Position numbers and translations under genes: made by a program. DNA of 64,000 bases from Nodosilinea sp. P-1105 (GTDB lineage Bacteria > Cyanobacteriota > Cyanobacteriia > Phormidesmidales > Phormidesmidaceae): contig NZ_SMDQ01000004.1 in the NCBI RefSeq assembly GCF_012911975.1, positions 62,001 through 126,000 on the forward strand, in the 5' to 3' direction. This document shows, in pieces, positions 26,586 to 35,384 of the stretch (its first letter is position 1; each line of letters starts with the position of its first letter). The notes under the pieces are model-generated. The model was not told where the DNA came from. It was given only the letters and a program-made list of their open reading frames with translations, and did not search any database.

Positions 26586-27203
26586 CTAGGGCAGCCGTGT
26601 CTCCCGCAGGGCGCAGCTGACGAGTACCTCCAGGGCTTCCGTGGCGATCAGCGCCTGGGCAACCGTTGCCCCCCAGCTATACAGGCCATGGCCAGCAATC
26701 ATATAGCCGACTGGGTAGGGCACATGGGCTAACTGGGTTAACACCTCATCCGCCAGAGCGGGCATATCTTGGCTGTTGGCCACAATTGGAATCACTACCT
26801 CCATGGCATGACTGGTAATGCCTGGAAAGGCCTTCAGTAGCTCGTAATTCGTCAGTATCAGGCTATCTTGGCCCTGCCTCTGGTACCAGCGGGACAGGGC
26901 AACACACTCCACAGAGTGGGTATGGAGGACCGCCCCTACCGCTGGGAACTGTTGGTACAACCTCGTGTGCAGTTGGGTTTCAGCCGAGGAACGCTGTCCA
27001 GGGGTAAGCGGTTGCCCCGCTCCATCAACCACCATAATGTCATCGGTGGTGAGGCGTCCCTTAGGTCGGCCTGACCGGGTAATGGCCACCTGGTTGTCGG
27101 CTAACCGGGCTGAATAGTTGCCACTGGTGGCTGGGGCCCACCCCTGGCTGGACAAGAATCGCCCGGCGTCGACTAGGGCCTGGGCTAAGGTTGGAAAGTC
27201 CAT
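26586..27203 (-). CDS. mtnB: Methylthioribulose-1-phosphate dehydratase
   Basis: A class II aldolase-fold zinc enzyme that dehydrates methylthioribulose 1-phosphate in methionine salvage. The 205-residue protein shows GWAPATSGNYSARL, ITRSGRPKGRLTTDD, SSAETQLHTRLYQ, the zinc ligands in VLHTHSVECVALS, and the third His in MIAGHGLYSWGATVAQAL. It is upstream of mtnC with a 248-bp gap containing repeats. It is 42 bp downstream of a small conserved gene and probably in the same transcript. Confidence 0.93.
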   Translation of the reverse strand: MDFPTLAQALVDAGRFLSSQGWAPATSGNYSARLADNQVAITRSGRPKGRLTTDDIMVVDGAGQPLTPGQRSSAETQLHTRLYQQFPAVGAVLHTHSVECVALSRWYQRQGQDSLILTNYELLKAFPGITSHAMEVVIPIVANSQDMPALADEVLTQLAHVPYPVGYMIAGHGLYSWGATVAQALIATEALEVLVSCALRETRLP

Positions 27204-27245
27204 CGCGATCGCCTACCGTTGCGTAAAGCCAGACACTGCATCGAA

Positions 27246-27548
27246 TCAAACACCAGCATTGTCCAGGAAGGTGAGCATTTGTGACCACGATAGCCCCTGA
27301 TGTAAGTAGCGAGGGCTCTCAGGGGTATAGGGGCCAGCCAAAATATCCACCGCCTGAATAGCCGCCGTCGCTGGCAGTACTGGTACGTCTGGATCGAAGG
27401 CTGTGGGGCGCACCAGGGAACTTGAGAACCCCTTGAAGATCAACACCTGATCCATCTCGCCCTCGACCAGGGCCTGCACCAACAGCACCACCTGGGGATG
27501 TTTGAGGCTGTATTGTTCTAACCGATAGCCGGGGGTCGTGGTTGACAT
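27246..27548 (-). CDS. Small conserved cyanobacterial protein of unknown function
   Basis: A 100-residue soluble protein with EGEMDQVLIFKGFSSSLVRP, TAFDPDVPVLPATAAI and LAGPYTPESPRYLHQGL. The pattern resembles small proteins shared by cyanobacteria and chloroplasts (possibly DUF7734), but I cannot confirm the family. It begins 2 bp after the stop of the DUF3177 gene and precedes mtnB, so all three are probably co-transcribed. Confidence 0.75.
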   Translation of the reverse strand: MSTTTPGYRLEQYSLKHPQVVLLVQALVEGEMDQVLIFKGFSSSLVRPTAFDPDVPVLPATAAIQAVDILAGPYTPESPRYLHQGLSWSQMLTFLDNAGV

Positions 27549-27550
27549 GG

Positions 27551-28144
27551 TTAATTCATGGCTTGGCGGCCTTGCTTACCCAGGCGCACAAACACAAACC
27601 AGGCCAGTGACGCCACATAGATCACCAGACCGACAATGCCAAAAAAGCCCAGAAATCCATAGGTGTACCCGGCATGGAAATATTCCCGGTACAACAACGG
27701 TGGATCGAGCCACAGTTGACAGTCAGCGGCCGCAAAGCGTGTGGCCGAAAACGCACAGGGCAAAAACGGCAGCAAGATGGCTGCCCCCAGAATGTTGTAA
27801 ATGGTGACAGCCCAGCGCCACGAATTAAAGCTGAGCTTCAGCACTGAGTCAGGTTGTTCACGAATTTCTTCATTAAGGTCAAGCCAAAACCAGAGGCCAA
27901 TGGGAATCAACACCCGCGCCATCAGGGCGGCCAAAAAACTAATGTTAAACCCGCCAATCATCAGATAAACCGTGATCATCAGCAGACTGGCCACCTTCCA
28001 GTAAATGGTCAGCAAATGTTGGACCGCTTCGTTTTTTTGGACAAAGGCCCAAATCAGCAGCACCAGCGGCAAAAGCACCGTAAACAAAACCGCTAACCGA
28101 TAGTCTGTCCAGACTAAGGAACGCAGGAAAGCAGGGTCAACCAT
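27551..28144 (-). CDS. DUF3177 integral membrane protein
   Basis: A 197-residue protein with about five transmembrane segments (LAVLFTVLLPLVLLIWAFV; VASLLMITVYLMIGGFNISF; IPIGLWFWLDL; ILGAAILLPFL; GFFGIVGLVIYVASLAWFVF). The pattern is that of the cyanobacterial DUF3177 family. Function unknown. It leads a tight gene string into the 27246 gene and mtnB. Confidence 0.8.
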   Translation of the reverse strand: MVDPAFLRSLVWTDYRLAVLFTVLLPLVLLIWAFVQKNEAVQHLLTIYWKVASLLMITVYLMIGGFNISFLAALMARVLIPIGLWFWLDLNEEIREQPDSVLKLSFNSWRWAVTIYNILGAAILLPFLPCAFSATRFAAADCQLWLDPPLLYREYFHAGYTYGFLGFFGIVGLVIYVASLAWFVFVRLGKQGRQAMN

Positions 28145-28195
28145 TAGAGAACGACGAATTTACAGCAAACCACACTACAGATTAACACTTGGATC

Positions 28196-28471
28196 TCAAC
28201 TCTCTAATATTTGCTGGCGAATCTGATCCACATAGGCCGTACTGGTCCGCAAGTCCCAACCGGTGACGCGGCGCACCTGCTTAATCGCCTCAATGGTCTT
28301 CCCCTCTGCTAACCGCTCTTTGACCTGACGAGCTAGTTCTGGCGGCGGCGAGGGTAACGGGGAGCGCCCCGGACTGGATCGGCGGCCCAGTTGGCGCTGT
28401 AGTCGCTGGGTCAGCCAAAACCCCAGACCACAGGCTACTACGGCTGATACTAAAAATAGAATCTTGCTCAT
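28196..28471 (-). CDS. Membrane-anchored protein with an L7/L12 C-terminal-like domain
   Basis: A 91-residue protein. An N-terminal helix (ILFLVSAVVACGLGFWLTQRL) anchors it. A basic Pro-rich linker (GRRSSPGRSPLPSPPPE) leads to a short domain, LAEGKTIEAIKQVRRVTGWDLRTSTAYVDQI. That pattern (IEAIK-VR-VTG-...-VD) is that of the ribosomal protein L7/L12 C-terminal domain, the part that contacts translation factors. Not ribosomal itself; related small bacterial membrane proteins exist but have no known role. Confidence 0.7.
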   Translation of the reverse strand: MSKILFLVSAVVACGLGFWLTQRLQRQLGRRSSPGRSPLPSPPPELARQVKERLAEGKTIEAIKQVRRVTGWDLRTSTAYVDQIRQQILES

Positions 28472-28612
28472 GACCTGTTCCTGCGCCGCTGCTCACTCTC
28501 CCCAATGTAGCCCCAATGTAGCCATAGATCTGGCTGTAACCCGTCAGTCCCGATGACCCGACAACGGACGCGATCGCGGCAAAACCAGAGATAAACGTTG
28601 ATCTGGCACAGG

Positions 28613-29515
28613 CTACCGCCAGTTATGCCGTCGTTGTAAAGGGTTCATCAGTTCATTCAACCCTTCACCCACCAGGGATAATCCAGTCACCATCAGGGTA
28701 AGGGCCAGCCCAGGGAATAGGGCCGTCCACCAAATGCCCGTGGGTAGAGCATCTAACGCCTGGCGAATATCAGCCCCCCATTCAGGCACCTGTTCGGGTA
28801 AACCCAACCCCAGAAAACCCAGCCCCCCCAGCACCAAAATGGCATCGGCCGCATTCAGGGTAAACAGCACAGGCACACTTTGAATTACATTCAAAAACAG
28901 GTAGCGGCTGAGAACAGTCCAGGTATCGGCCCCCATCGCCTGGGCCGCTTCGATGTAGAGTTCGGTTTTGATGCTGACCGTGTGGTTGCGCACCACCCGA
29001 TAATATTGAGGGATGTAGGCAATGCTGAGGGCGATCGCGGCATTTAGCACCCCCCGCCCCACTACAAAAGCCAGGGTCACCGATAGCAGTAACCCGGGTA
29101 GCGTATAGATGGTGTCCATAAAAAACAACAGCGCCCGATCAAGCCAGCCCCCCAGGTAGCCACTGACCATGCCCAGGGGGACGCCGATGATCACGCTCAT
29201 CAGGGTGGCTAAAATCACCACCTGCCAGGCAGCTCGACTGCCAAACAAGGTGCGAGAAAACACATCGTAGCCCTGGCGGGTGGTGCCAAACCAATGCGCT
29301 GCTGAAGGCGGTTGGTGAATCGGGTTTTGCAGGGCTGTAATTGGGTTTTGCAAGAGTCCCCAGGTTTGTAGGGTGGGAGATAACAGGGCGATCGCCACAA
29401 ACCCCAGGGTAATTACCAGGCCAATACCCATCAGCAGTACCGACACATTCGCCCCCTGGCGGGAGATCACAGCTCGAAACAGGAGGGGAAAGCGCTGGCG
29501 AGGAGTTGTGGCCAT
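28613..29515 (-). CDS. ABC transporter permease, dipeptide/oligopeptide/nickel type (DppC-like)
   Basis: A 300-residue inner-membrane permease. It has an N-terminal cytoplasmic segment and first helix (VLLMGIGLVITLGFVAIAL), a HWFGTTRQGYDVFSRTLFGSR block typical of DppC/OppC, five further helices, and the EAA loop (IEAAQAMGADTWTVLSRYLF). I chose the ATG at 29515. No partner permease, solute-binding protein or ATPase is adjacent, so it is an orphan component, as is common in cyanobacteria. Confidence 0.9.
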   Translation of the reverse strand: MATTPRQRFPLLFRAVISRQGANVSVLLMGIGLVITLGFVAIALLSPTLQTWGLLQNPITALQNPIHQPPSAAHWFGTTRQGYDVFSRTLFGSRAAWQVVILATLMSVIIGVPLGMVSGYLGGWLDRALLFFMDTIYTLPGLLLSVTLAFVVGRGVLNAAIALSIAYIPQYYRVVRNHTVSIKTELYIEAAQAMGADTWTVLSRYLFLNVIQSVPVLFTLNAADAILVLGGLGFLGLGLPEQVPEWGADIRQALDALPTGIWWTALFPGLALTLMVTGLSLVGEGLNELMNPLQRRHNWR

Positions 29516-29612
29516 GGGCAACCAGAAACGATGGGCATTGAGCCCTCATTATGCCAGAGCCCCGAGAGCTCCTTGGCATAATAGAAGAAAGACTCTTGGG
29601 GAGAAGCACACT

Positions 29613-30260
29613 ATGGCAGCTCAAAATTTGGCGGTTTCAGGGCCAGATGCAGCGGCTGACCAGGCCGCTGTGACTCTGGCTCAGGCGGCTGGAGAGGGTA
29701 GTCGTCCCCCTGGTCATACTGTGCTCGCGGCGCTGCTAGCTCTAGAGCGACAAACCAAGCAGCAGCATCAAATCTTTTCGGGAGAGGCACTTTTAGGCAC
29801 CTGGCGACTGCAATTTACAGCCCCTAAAAAACCTGCCTATAAAGCAGGGGAGCCTGTGGGAAAAGGATTTTATCTGCCTCGGTTAGCGGTGGCCACCATT
29901 GCCTTTGGCCGAGAGGCCGACAATACAGGCGACCTGACAGTACAAAATCAGTTGCGGGTGGGGCCGCTGAAGCTACGGTTCACAGGACCGGCGAAATGGC
30001 AGTCTAAAAAGAACTTGCTGGCCTTTGACTTTGCGCGGCTCCAGGTTTTTCTGGGACGCCTTAAGGTGCTAAATCTAGCCCTGGGCAGTGGCCAAGCTCA
30101 GGCCGAAACGTTTTCCCAAACCCCCATCGGTAAGTTACCCTTCTTTGCTTTTTTTGCCGTTACTTCAGACTACATGGCCGCCCGAGGACGAGGCGGCGGG
30201 TTGGCCCTCTGGGTTAAGGAGAACCATGGTTCAGAGACTCCGACATTGAGCCACACCTAA
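29613..30260 (+). CDS. PAP/fibrillin-like protein
   Basis: A 215-residue protein resembling plastid-lipid-associated proteins (fibrillins) of plastoglobules and thylakoids: HTVLAALLALERQTKQQHQIF, then LLGTWRLQFTAPKKPAYKAG, and a late PIGKLPFFAFFAVTSDYMAARGRGGGLALW. Such proteins bind lipids or quinones. The ATG at 29613 is used; upstream in-frame sequence overlaps the divergent permease gene. Family assignment is moderate. Confidence 0.65.
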   Translation: MAAQNLAVSGPDAAADQAAVTLAQAAGEGSRPPGHTVLAALLALERQTKQQHQIFSGEALLGTWRLQFTAPKKPAYKAGEPVGKGFYLPRLAVATIAFGREADNTGDLTVQNQLRVGPLKLRFTGPAKWQSKKNLLAFDFARLQVFLGRLKVLNLALGSGQAQAETFSQTPIGKLPFFAFFAVTSDYMAARGRGGGLALWVKENHGSETPTLSHT

Positions 30261-30339
30261 GCCAACAGTCAGTCCAAAGGCCGAGATCCCCTGTCCTTTA
30301 TTTCTTTCTTTCAGTTCGCCGAGCTCCCTATCACGAGCG

Positions 30340-30669
30340 ATGAAGCTCCCGCCATTTAATGGAGCCTATTTACTGACCTTACAGGGAGACAACCAGGCGA
30401 TGATGCAGGCGGCATCTACCCTAGACAGATGGGGCATGCGCGACTGGGGTATCTATGACATGAGCAATGATGGGCTCAGTAGGTGAGGTAATGGCCCTAT
30501 CCAATAGGGGGCGCTTATTCGGATTTAGTATTACCCGTAGACAACGCCAGATCTTACGCTGGCCGTGATGTGGCCTGGACATCCTGTTTCCCAGGGACTG
30601 TTAGATGCAGCTCTGGGAAATAGTCTATGGGCGAACTCTACTGAGCAAAAGCTACAAATCGCGGCTTAG
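30340..30669 (+). pseudogene. Decayed small gene (frameshifted pieces)
   Basis: An ATG at 30340 opens a 48-codon frame (MKLPPFNGAYLLTLQGDNQA...DRWGMRDWGIYDMSN) ending at TGA 30484. The +1 frame continues with GEVMALSNRGRLFGFSITRR. From 30541 the original frame resumes as DLTLAVMWPGHPVSQGLLDA...EQKLQIAA and ends at TAG 30667. The pieces look coding (no low complexity, plausible amphipathic helices) and together would make a protein of about 110 aa broken by two frameshifts. The gene is not recognised. Alternatively only the 48-codon frame is real. Confidence 0.4.
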
Positions 30670-32274
30670 GGCAGGCGATTGATCGCGTTCTTCAACTTCG
30701 GCTTCAAACACCTCTGGGATGCCGCCATTCAGCACAGTGACCACCTGGGGCGGGGTAGCGTCAGGGGGATAGATAAAGTCCAACTCTAAATCTTGGCGAG
30801 CTTCGGCTGGAATTTTGAGCTGTAGCAAGGGGTCTCCCTCTTGCCCCCGGCGCTGCACCAGATGCACATAATGGGTGCGCTCTAGCCCCAGATGGTTCTT
30901 GAACTTCATGCGCACGGTGCCCCGAAAGAAAACTCGGTTCTCGGGGGGGCGACGAAACCGCAGTCCATTAGTCAATTGTTCGTCACCCATGGGGGTTTGA
31001 AATTTAACCGTGATGGTCTGATCTTCCCCCCGGTTGTTGTAGAGTGGCAGCTTGAGGCTATAGCGAATGCCATAATTCCCATGGGCCCGGTAGGCCGTGT
31101 CAGGGTAGCGGGCCAGCATCGGGGCACTCTGAATTTGGCCGGTACCAAAGGTATTGCGGTCAACCGAGCTAATCACATAGGAAAAGGCATTACCTGGGGC
31201 GGGAATGGTGAGCACATCACTGTCAGCATTGTCAGTTAAGATGCTACGCCAGGTTGACCCCTTAGCCACCCCGGCTACCCGGCCATAGTAAAACCGACCA
31301 AATCGATAGGTTTCTGGGTTAGAGGGGGGGATATCCCGAGGCCCAGCCAGTTGGCCTTCTTTTAGCACCCGCAACCAGTCCCGCAGAGTAGGCACCCGTT
31401 CGTTGCCGTTGGGCATGGTATCAGCATATTTGGCTAGGCTGGCCACATGCACCGGCCCGTTGCTGGTCAGGTACATCATGGCTGTCCGGCCGTTGCTAGG
31501 CAACTCCCCCTGGGGAACCGGTCGGGGAACAGCTTGATCACCATTGTCACCAATGTTGATTTGAGCTTGGGCGGCGGTCAGGGTGGCTGGCCGCTGGGAA
31601 GGCTTGGGAATAGCTTCCCCCTGGGGATGACTGCCGTTGACGGGTACCGTTAACTGCCGTAAGGGAATTGGAGTGTTCATCAACAAATGAACATGCCCTG
31701 GGGGAATGGTGACACTTTTTGGCCAGTGATCCTGACTGGCTCCCCGCAGCATATCAGTGGTGGTGCGGCTGCCAGGCCCGGCATAGACATTACCGTTGGT
31801 ACTGAGGCGAGCCGCTGGCAAATCCCGGAACGGGGCTTCTTGACTTAAATAGGTCACCCCTTGGTGTACAGCCACCTCTACCGGCTCATCCCCTGGGTTG
31901 TAGAGCACGACCCCCAGGAACAACGTACGCCGGTCGTTGGGGTTGGTACCCCGGGCAATGTGGTGGGCAAAAATATCAAACCGCCCATTAAAGGCGTAAT
32001 TCAAGTGGGCATCGGGGTGACTCATGCCGTCTTTGGGAAACGTAGACAGCAAAACCCCTTCCCGTTGGACCACCTCCGGGCTGTTGCTGTTAAACACGGG
32101 GATGTCATCTAATGCGCCGGGTAGAGGCCGTACATCCTGGTAACGAATCACTTCGGCGTAGGCATCATCCCGAGGAATGACGACAGTTTTGGTCTCGGTG
32201 GGCTCTGTTATTTCTCCCTGGGGTAGTTGAGCAAAAAGGGGGGAAACGGTTAAAGCAACTAGAGCACTCAGCAT
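30652..32274 (-). CDS. DUF3370 family exported protein
   Basis: A 540-residue protein of the cyanobacterial DUF3370 type. A hydrophobic leader (MLSALVALTVSPLFAQ) suggests export; in-frame TTG/GTG codons up to 33 bp upstream would add a basic n-region and may be the true start. Conserved stretches are VIRYQDVRPLPGALDDIPVF, GMSHPDAHLNYAFNGRFDIF, NDRRTLFLGVVLYNP, and a late GNYGIRYSLKLPLYNNRGE. The fold is probably beta-rich and periplasmic or surface-located. It follows the metalloprotease gene on the same strand (193 bp gap). The pair may act at the cell envelope; no function is known. Confidence 0.8.
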   Translation of the reverse strand: MLSALVALTVSPLFAQLPQGEITEPTETKTVVIPRDDAYAEVIRYQDVRPLPGALDDIPVFNSNSPEVVQREGVLLSTFPKDGMSHPDAHLNYAFNGRFDIFAHHIARGTNPNDRRTLFLGVVLYNPGDEPVEVAVHQGVTYLSQEAPFRDLPAARLSTNGNVYAGPGSRTTTDMLRGASQDHWPKSVTIPPGHVHLLMNTPIPLRQLTVPVNGSHPQGEAIPKPSQRPATLTAAQAQINIGDNGDQAVPRPVPQGELPSNGRTAMMYLTSNGPVHVASLAKYADTMPNGNERVPTLRDWLRVLKEGQLAGPRDIPPSNPETYRFGRFYYGRVAGVAKGSTWRSILTDNADSDVLTIPAPGNAFSYVISSVDRNTFGTGQIQSAPMLARYPDTAYRAHGNYGIRYSLKLPLYNNRGEDQTITVKFQTPMGDEQLTNGLRFRRPPENRVFFRGTVRMKFKNHLGLERTHYVHLVQRRGQEGDPLLQLKIPAEARQDLELDFIYPPDATPPQVVTVLNGGIPEVFEAEVEERDQSPALSRDL

Positions 32275-32467
32275 GGATAACCTGTGGAAACACCAAAACA
32301 CCAGCAATTTAGTTTGCCCAGCTGGGTATAAACCTTGCGTGGTAGACGAGAACCCTTATGGTAATGACATCTCGGTGAGATTGACCCGATCTACAATACC
32401 ATCTTGATGCCTAAGGTGTTTCACAACACCTGGGGGAAAATCACGAAATCTTTATAGGAGAGGACTT

Positions 32468-35323
32468 CTATTGCCGAATTAGGGGAGCATTCAGTACAGC
32501 GGTGATGCGATCGCTGACATCCTCGAGATAAGCCTGGGTGGTGACATCTAACCGCTGACCATGGCGCCTCAAGTAGTTGGCAACAGCCCCTTGTAGTTGG
32601 CGCAAGTGGTAGCGAGCCAGGAGCCGGGCATCTTCGGGGGCCCCATAGGTGGTATCGATCGCGATCGCCTCAAGTAAGCTCGGGGCATTGGCCGCAGCAT
32701 CGGGGTTGCGTAAAAACAGGCTGGTCAAAATGTTCAAGTGGTGGCGCTGCAAGCCACGGCGCAGGCTAGACATCGGGGTCGGATCTGGCCCTGGGGTCAG
32801 CACTTCGGCCCAGATGGTCTGGCTGAGGGTGTCAAACAACTCGGCTAGGGTGAAAGGTTCGGCCTCAATGGTGCGCAGTTCGGCATCTCGCAGGCGAATC
32901 AGACGCTCCCCGTAGAGCACGTCACTCAGGGCGATCGCCTGCACAAACAAAATCCGATTATAGATCGGGTAGTCCAGGGGATAAACGGTTAGCGGTTTAC
33001 CCCAGTGCCACCAGCGATCGGGCGCTAGCAAATTCAGAAACTCTGGCGAGAATTGCAGGGCATCAGCAGCAAACACCTCTGCCCGTAGCGTCTCCAGAGC
33101 GCGACGCTGCTCTGTTCCTGATAGGGGCTCAAAGGGTCGTTGGCCCCGAGAGGCCCAGGGATCGGTGCGGTTAAATCGCTGCCCACCAATGTAGTTAGAA
33201 ATGGTCATCGCCTGGTGCAAATAGTATTCAAACACCAGGTCCACCCGGCGGCGCAGTTGGCCATAGCTTTCCCCAGGGTTGAGCGAAAACCAGTTAAGTC
33301 TGTCCCAAATGGCATGGGCGTTAGCCAGTTGGCCTTGGGCGTAGCCCAGGGGGTCACTGCTCAGATCCCAGGCGGCGGCTTTGGGGTCAATAAAGTCCCA
33401 GATATCTTCGTCGGCGGCATAGGCCAGATCAGAACCACCGGATCGGGCTGCAATCTGTTGTAGCTGCCGCTGAGCCGTCCCTGGGCCACTCACGGGTTTA
33501 TACCCATACTCAATCGCCCACCGGTCGTAGGGGCCTAGGGTGGTGGGGAAATAGTCCCCTTGGGGCTGGCCGGGAAGGGCTAGGTTCGGGGGCAGATAGT
33601 CCATCACCGAGCTGACCATACCCATGGTACGGGTCTTATCTACGTCATTGAGGTGGTCGGGGGCCAGTAGGGTGCTACCTAGAAAGTTGTGTCGCAGTCC
33701 TAAAACATGGCCGATTTCGTGGGCCGTCAGCGATCGCAAAAACTGTTGAATATACTTCTCCCGAGCCGCCTGGGTCTCAAAGGGAGGCGCCAGGGTATTC
33801 AGCGCCAGAGCCCCAAAGGCCATTTGTTGAGACGCCTTAAACCCGGCACAATAGTCCACCTGGTTGGCTAACATACCGGGGGGACTCGCAGCGGCGGGGT
33901 CACCGCCTAACCGCTGAATCAGGCGACCCTCTAAGGGATGACCGCACAACTGCAACATCGCCGTTTCAGCCTCAGAACCCAGGATCGCCTCAAAAGTGCG
34001 GTATTGCTGGTTCAGGTAGCCAATCACACCGGCATCCAACACCACATCGGCATCCAGAATTTCCCCGGTAAGGGGGTTGACGCGGGAGGGACCCAGGCCC
34101 AAAATACCTGAGAAAAACGAGTCAGACCAGCGAACCACGTTATAGCGCACATCCGCCGGATCCCAGTCAGCATTGGCAGGCATTTGCCGCACCTGAACAG
34201 CATCCTTAAACCCAGCCTGCTCAAAGGCGATGTTCCACAACTCAATGCCCTCGCGAATCACCCCCCGATACTGGTCCGGCACAGTATTTTCAATCCAAAA
34301 GACAATCGGTTGCTTGACTGGGGAGATGGCGGCGCTCGGGTCTTGCTTTTCTAAATGCCAGCGGTGGATATAGCGTACAAACGGGTCAGAGGTTTGTTGC
34401 CGCACGGGTGCCCGGTAGGCGGTAATAAAATAGCCCACCCGCTCATCGGCGGCCCGGGGCTGATAGGCAGGGTTATTAGGCAACGGCGATAGACTATACC
34501 GCACCCGCAGGCTAAATCCCCGCGCATCTGGGAGCGTCGTCAATCCCCGAAAAAATAGCGCCATGGCGCCACCGCCACCGCCGCCGCCGCTATAGCCCAG
34601 CACTGTTTCCAGTTCCAGGTTGTTGGGAAAAGCCTTGATCTCCCCTAAGTAAGACGCTTCAGGGTTCAGGGAGTAGCCGCCCAACGCCCAAGAGAAAGCT
34701 GCCGTCAGGTTAGCGGGGTCGCGGTCAATTAAGAAGTTCCCTAGATCAATGAGCATTTCCCCGGTGTCGGGATGGATGCTGATCACGTTGAGCACAAACA
34801 GCATTGAGTCGCTAAAGGACTCTTGCAGCAATTGGCGGTCTTGGGGCCGACTGTGGGGATGGCGGAAATAGACATTGGGCACCACCACGTGCAGCTTGTT
34901 ATCGGGGGCCTGGCGAAATTGAATCATCAAATCGTTGATCGGCCAGCCCCGAAACAGTCCGGCCTCCCCCAGTCCCGATTCCAGGGTGGCAATCAACAGC
35001 AAATTTTGGTTGAGCTGCTGGGGTTTGATCCCCAATAGCGCTCGGGGTCGCTCGGGATCGCGGTATAGGTTGAAGTATCCCTCCGAGACCTCTAAATCTT
35101 TAACCACCTCGTCAAAGGGCTTGAGGGTGGCACCATTAGCCGCGTTTCCCTGGGTCTGGGGCGGTTCTGACTCATCGGGGGGCGACTCTGTCATGGGTGG
35201 GGTTTGACCAATCCTGACCCCGGGCTCTGTCGCCTGAACCAGGGCATCTGGCTGTAGGGCCAGCCACAAGCTGACAACTAGCCCGATCAATACAAGCAAC
35301 CCGAGTCGAATGCGCTGTCTCAA
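32468..35323 (-). CDS. Exported zinc metalloprotease (metzincin-type HEXXHXXGXXH)
   Basis: A 951-residue protease. A signal anchor (RLGLLVLIGLVVSLWLAL) is followed by a Pro/Ser/Glu-rich linker. The catalytic site is SLTAHEIGHVLGLRHNF, with three His ligands and the Glu, and a Met-turn candidate SSVMDYLPPN about 35 residues later. This fits the large bacterial zinc-dependent metalloprotease family with DUF5117/DUF4953-type flanks. A poly-Gly run (YSGGGGGGGAM) is present near residue 250. I chose the TTG at 35323 because AGGAAGG lies upstream; an ATG at 35371 would leave only 13 bp to divergent queG. Probably periplasmic or secreted; substrate unknown. Confidence 0.87.
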   Translation of the reverse strand: MRQRIRLGLLVLIGLVVSLWLALQPDALVQATEPGVRIGQTPPMTESPPDESEPPQTQGNAANGATLKPFDEVVKDLEVSEGYFNLYRDPERPRALLGIKPQQLNQNLLLIATLESGLGEAGLFRGWPINDLMIQFRQAPDNKLHVVVPNVYFRHPHSRPQDRQLLQESFSDSMLFVLNVISIHPDTGEMLIDLGNFLIDRDPANLTAAFSWALGGYSLNPEASYLGEIKAFPNNLELETVLGYSGGGGGGGAMALFFRGLTTLPDARGFSLRVRYSLSPLPNNPAYQPRAADERVGYFITAYRAPVRQQTSDPFVRYIHRWHLEKQDPSAAISPVKQPIVFWIENTVPDQYRGVIREGIELWNIAFEQAGFKDAVQVRQMPANADWDPADVRYNVVRWSDSFFSGILGLGPSRVNPLTGEILDADVVLDAGVIGYLNQQYRTFEAILGSEAETAMLQLCGHPLEGRLIQRLGGDPAAASPPGMLANQVDYCAGFKASQQMAFGALALNTLAPPFETQAAREKYIQQFLRSLTAHEIGHVLGLRHNFLGSTLLAPDHLNDVDKTRTMGMVSSVMDYLPPNLALPGQPQGDYFPTTLGPYDRWAIEYGYKPVSGPGTAQRQLQQIAARSGGSDLAYAADEDIWDFIDPKAAAWDLSSDPLGYAQGQLANAHAIWDRLNWFSLNPGESYGQLRRRVDLVFEYYLHQAMTISNYIGGQRFNRTDPWASRGQRPFEPLSGTEQRRALETLRAEVFAADALQFSPEFLNLLAPDRWWHWGKPLTVYPLDYPIYNRILFVQAIALSDVLYGERLIRLRDAELRTIEAEPFTLAELFDTLSQTIWAEVLTPGPDPTPMSSLRRGLQRHHLNILTSLFLRNPDAAANAPSLLEAIAIDTTYGAPEDARLLARYHLRQLQGAVANYLRRHGQRLDVTTQAYLEDVSDRITAVLNAPLIRQ

Positions 35324-35384
35324 AACTGCTGCCCTTCCTATATTCAGATAGGCTACCCATAGTGTTGTCATACTCTAGCGCCTT

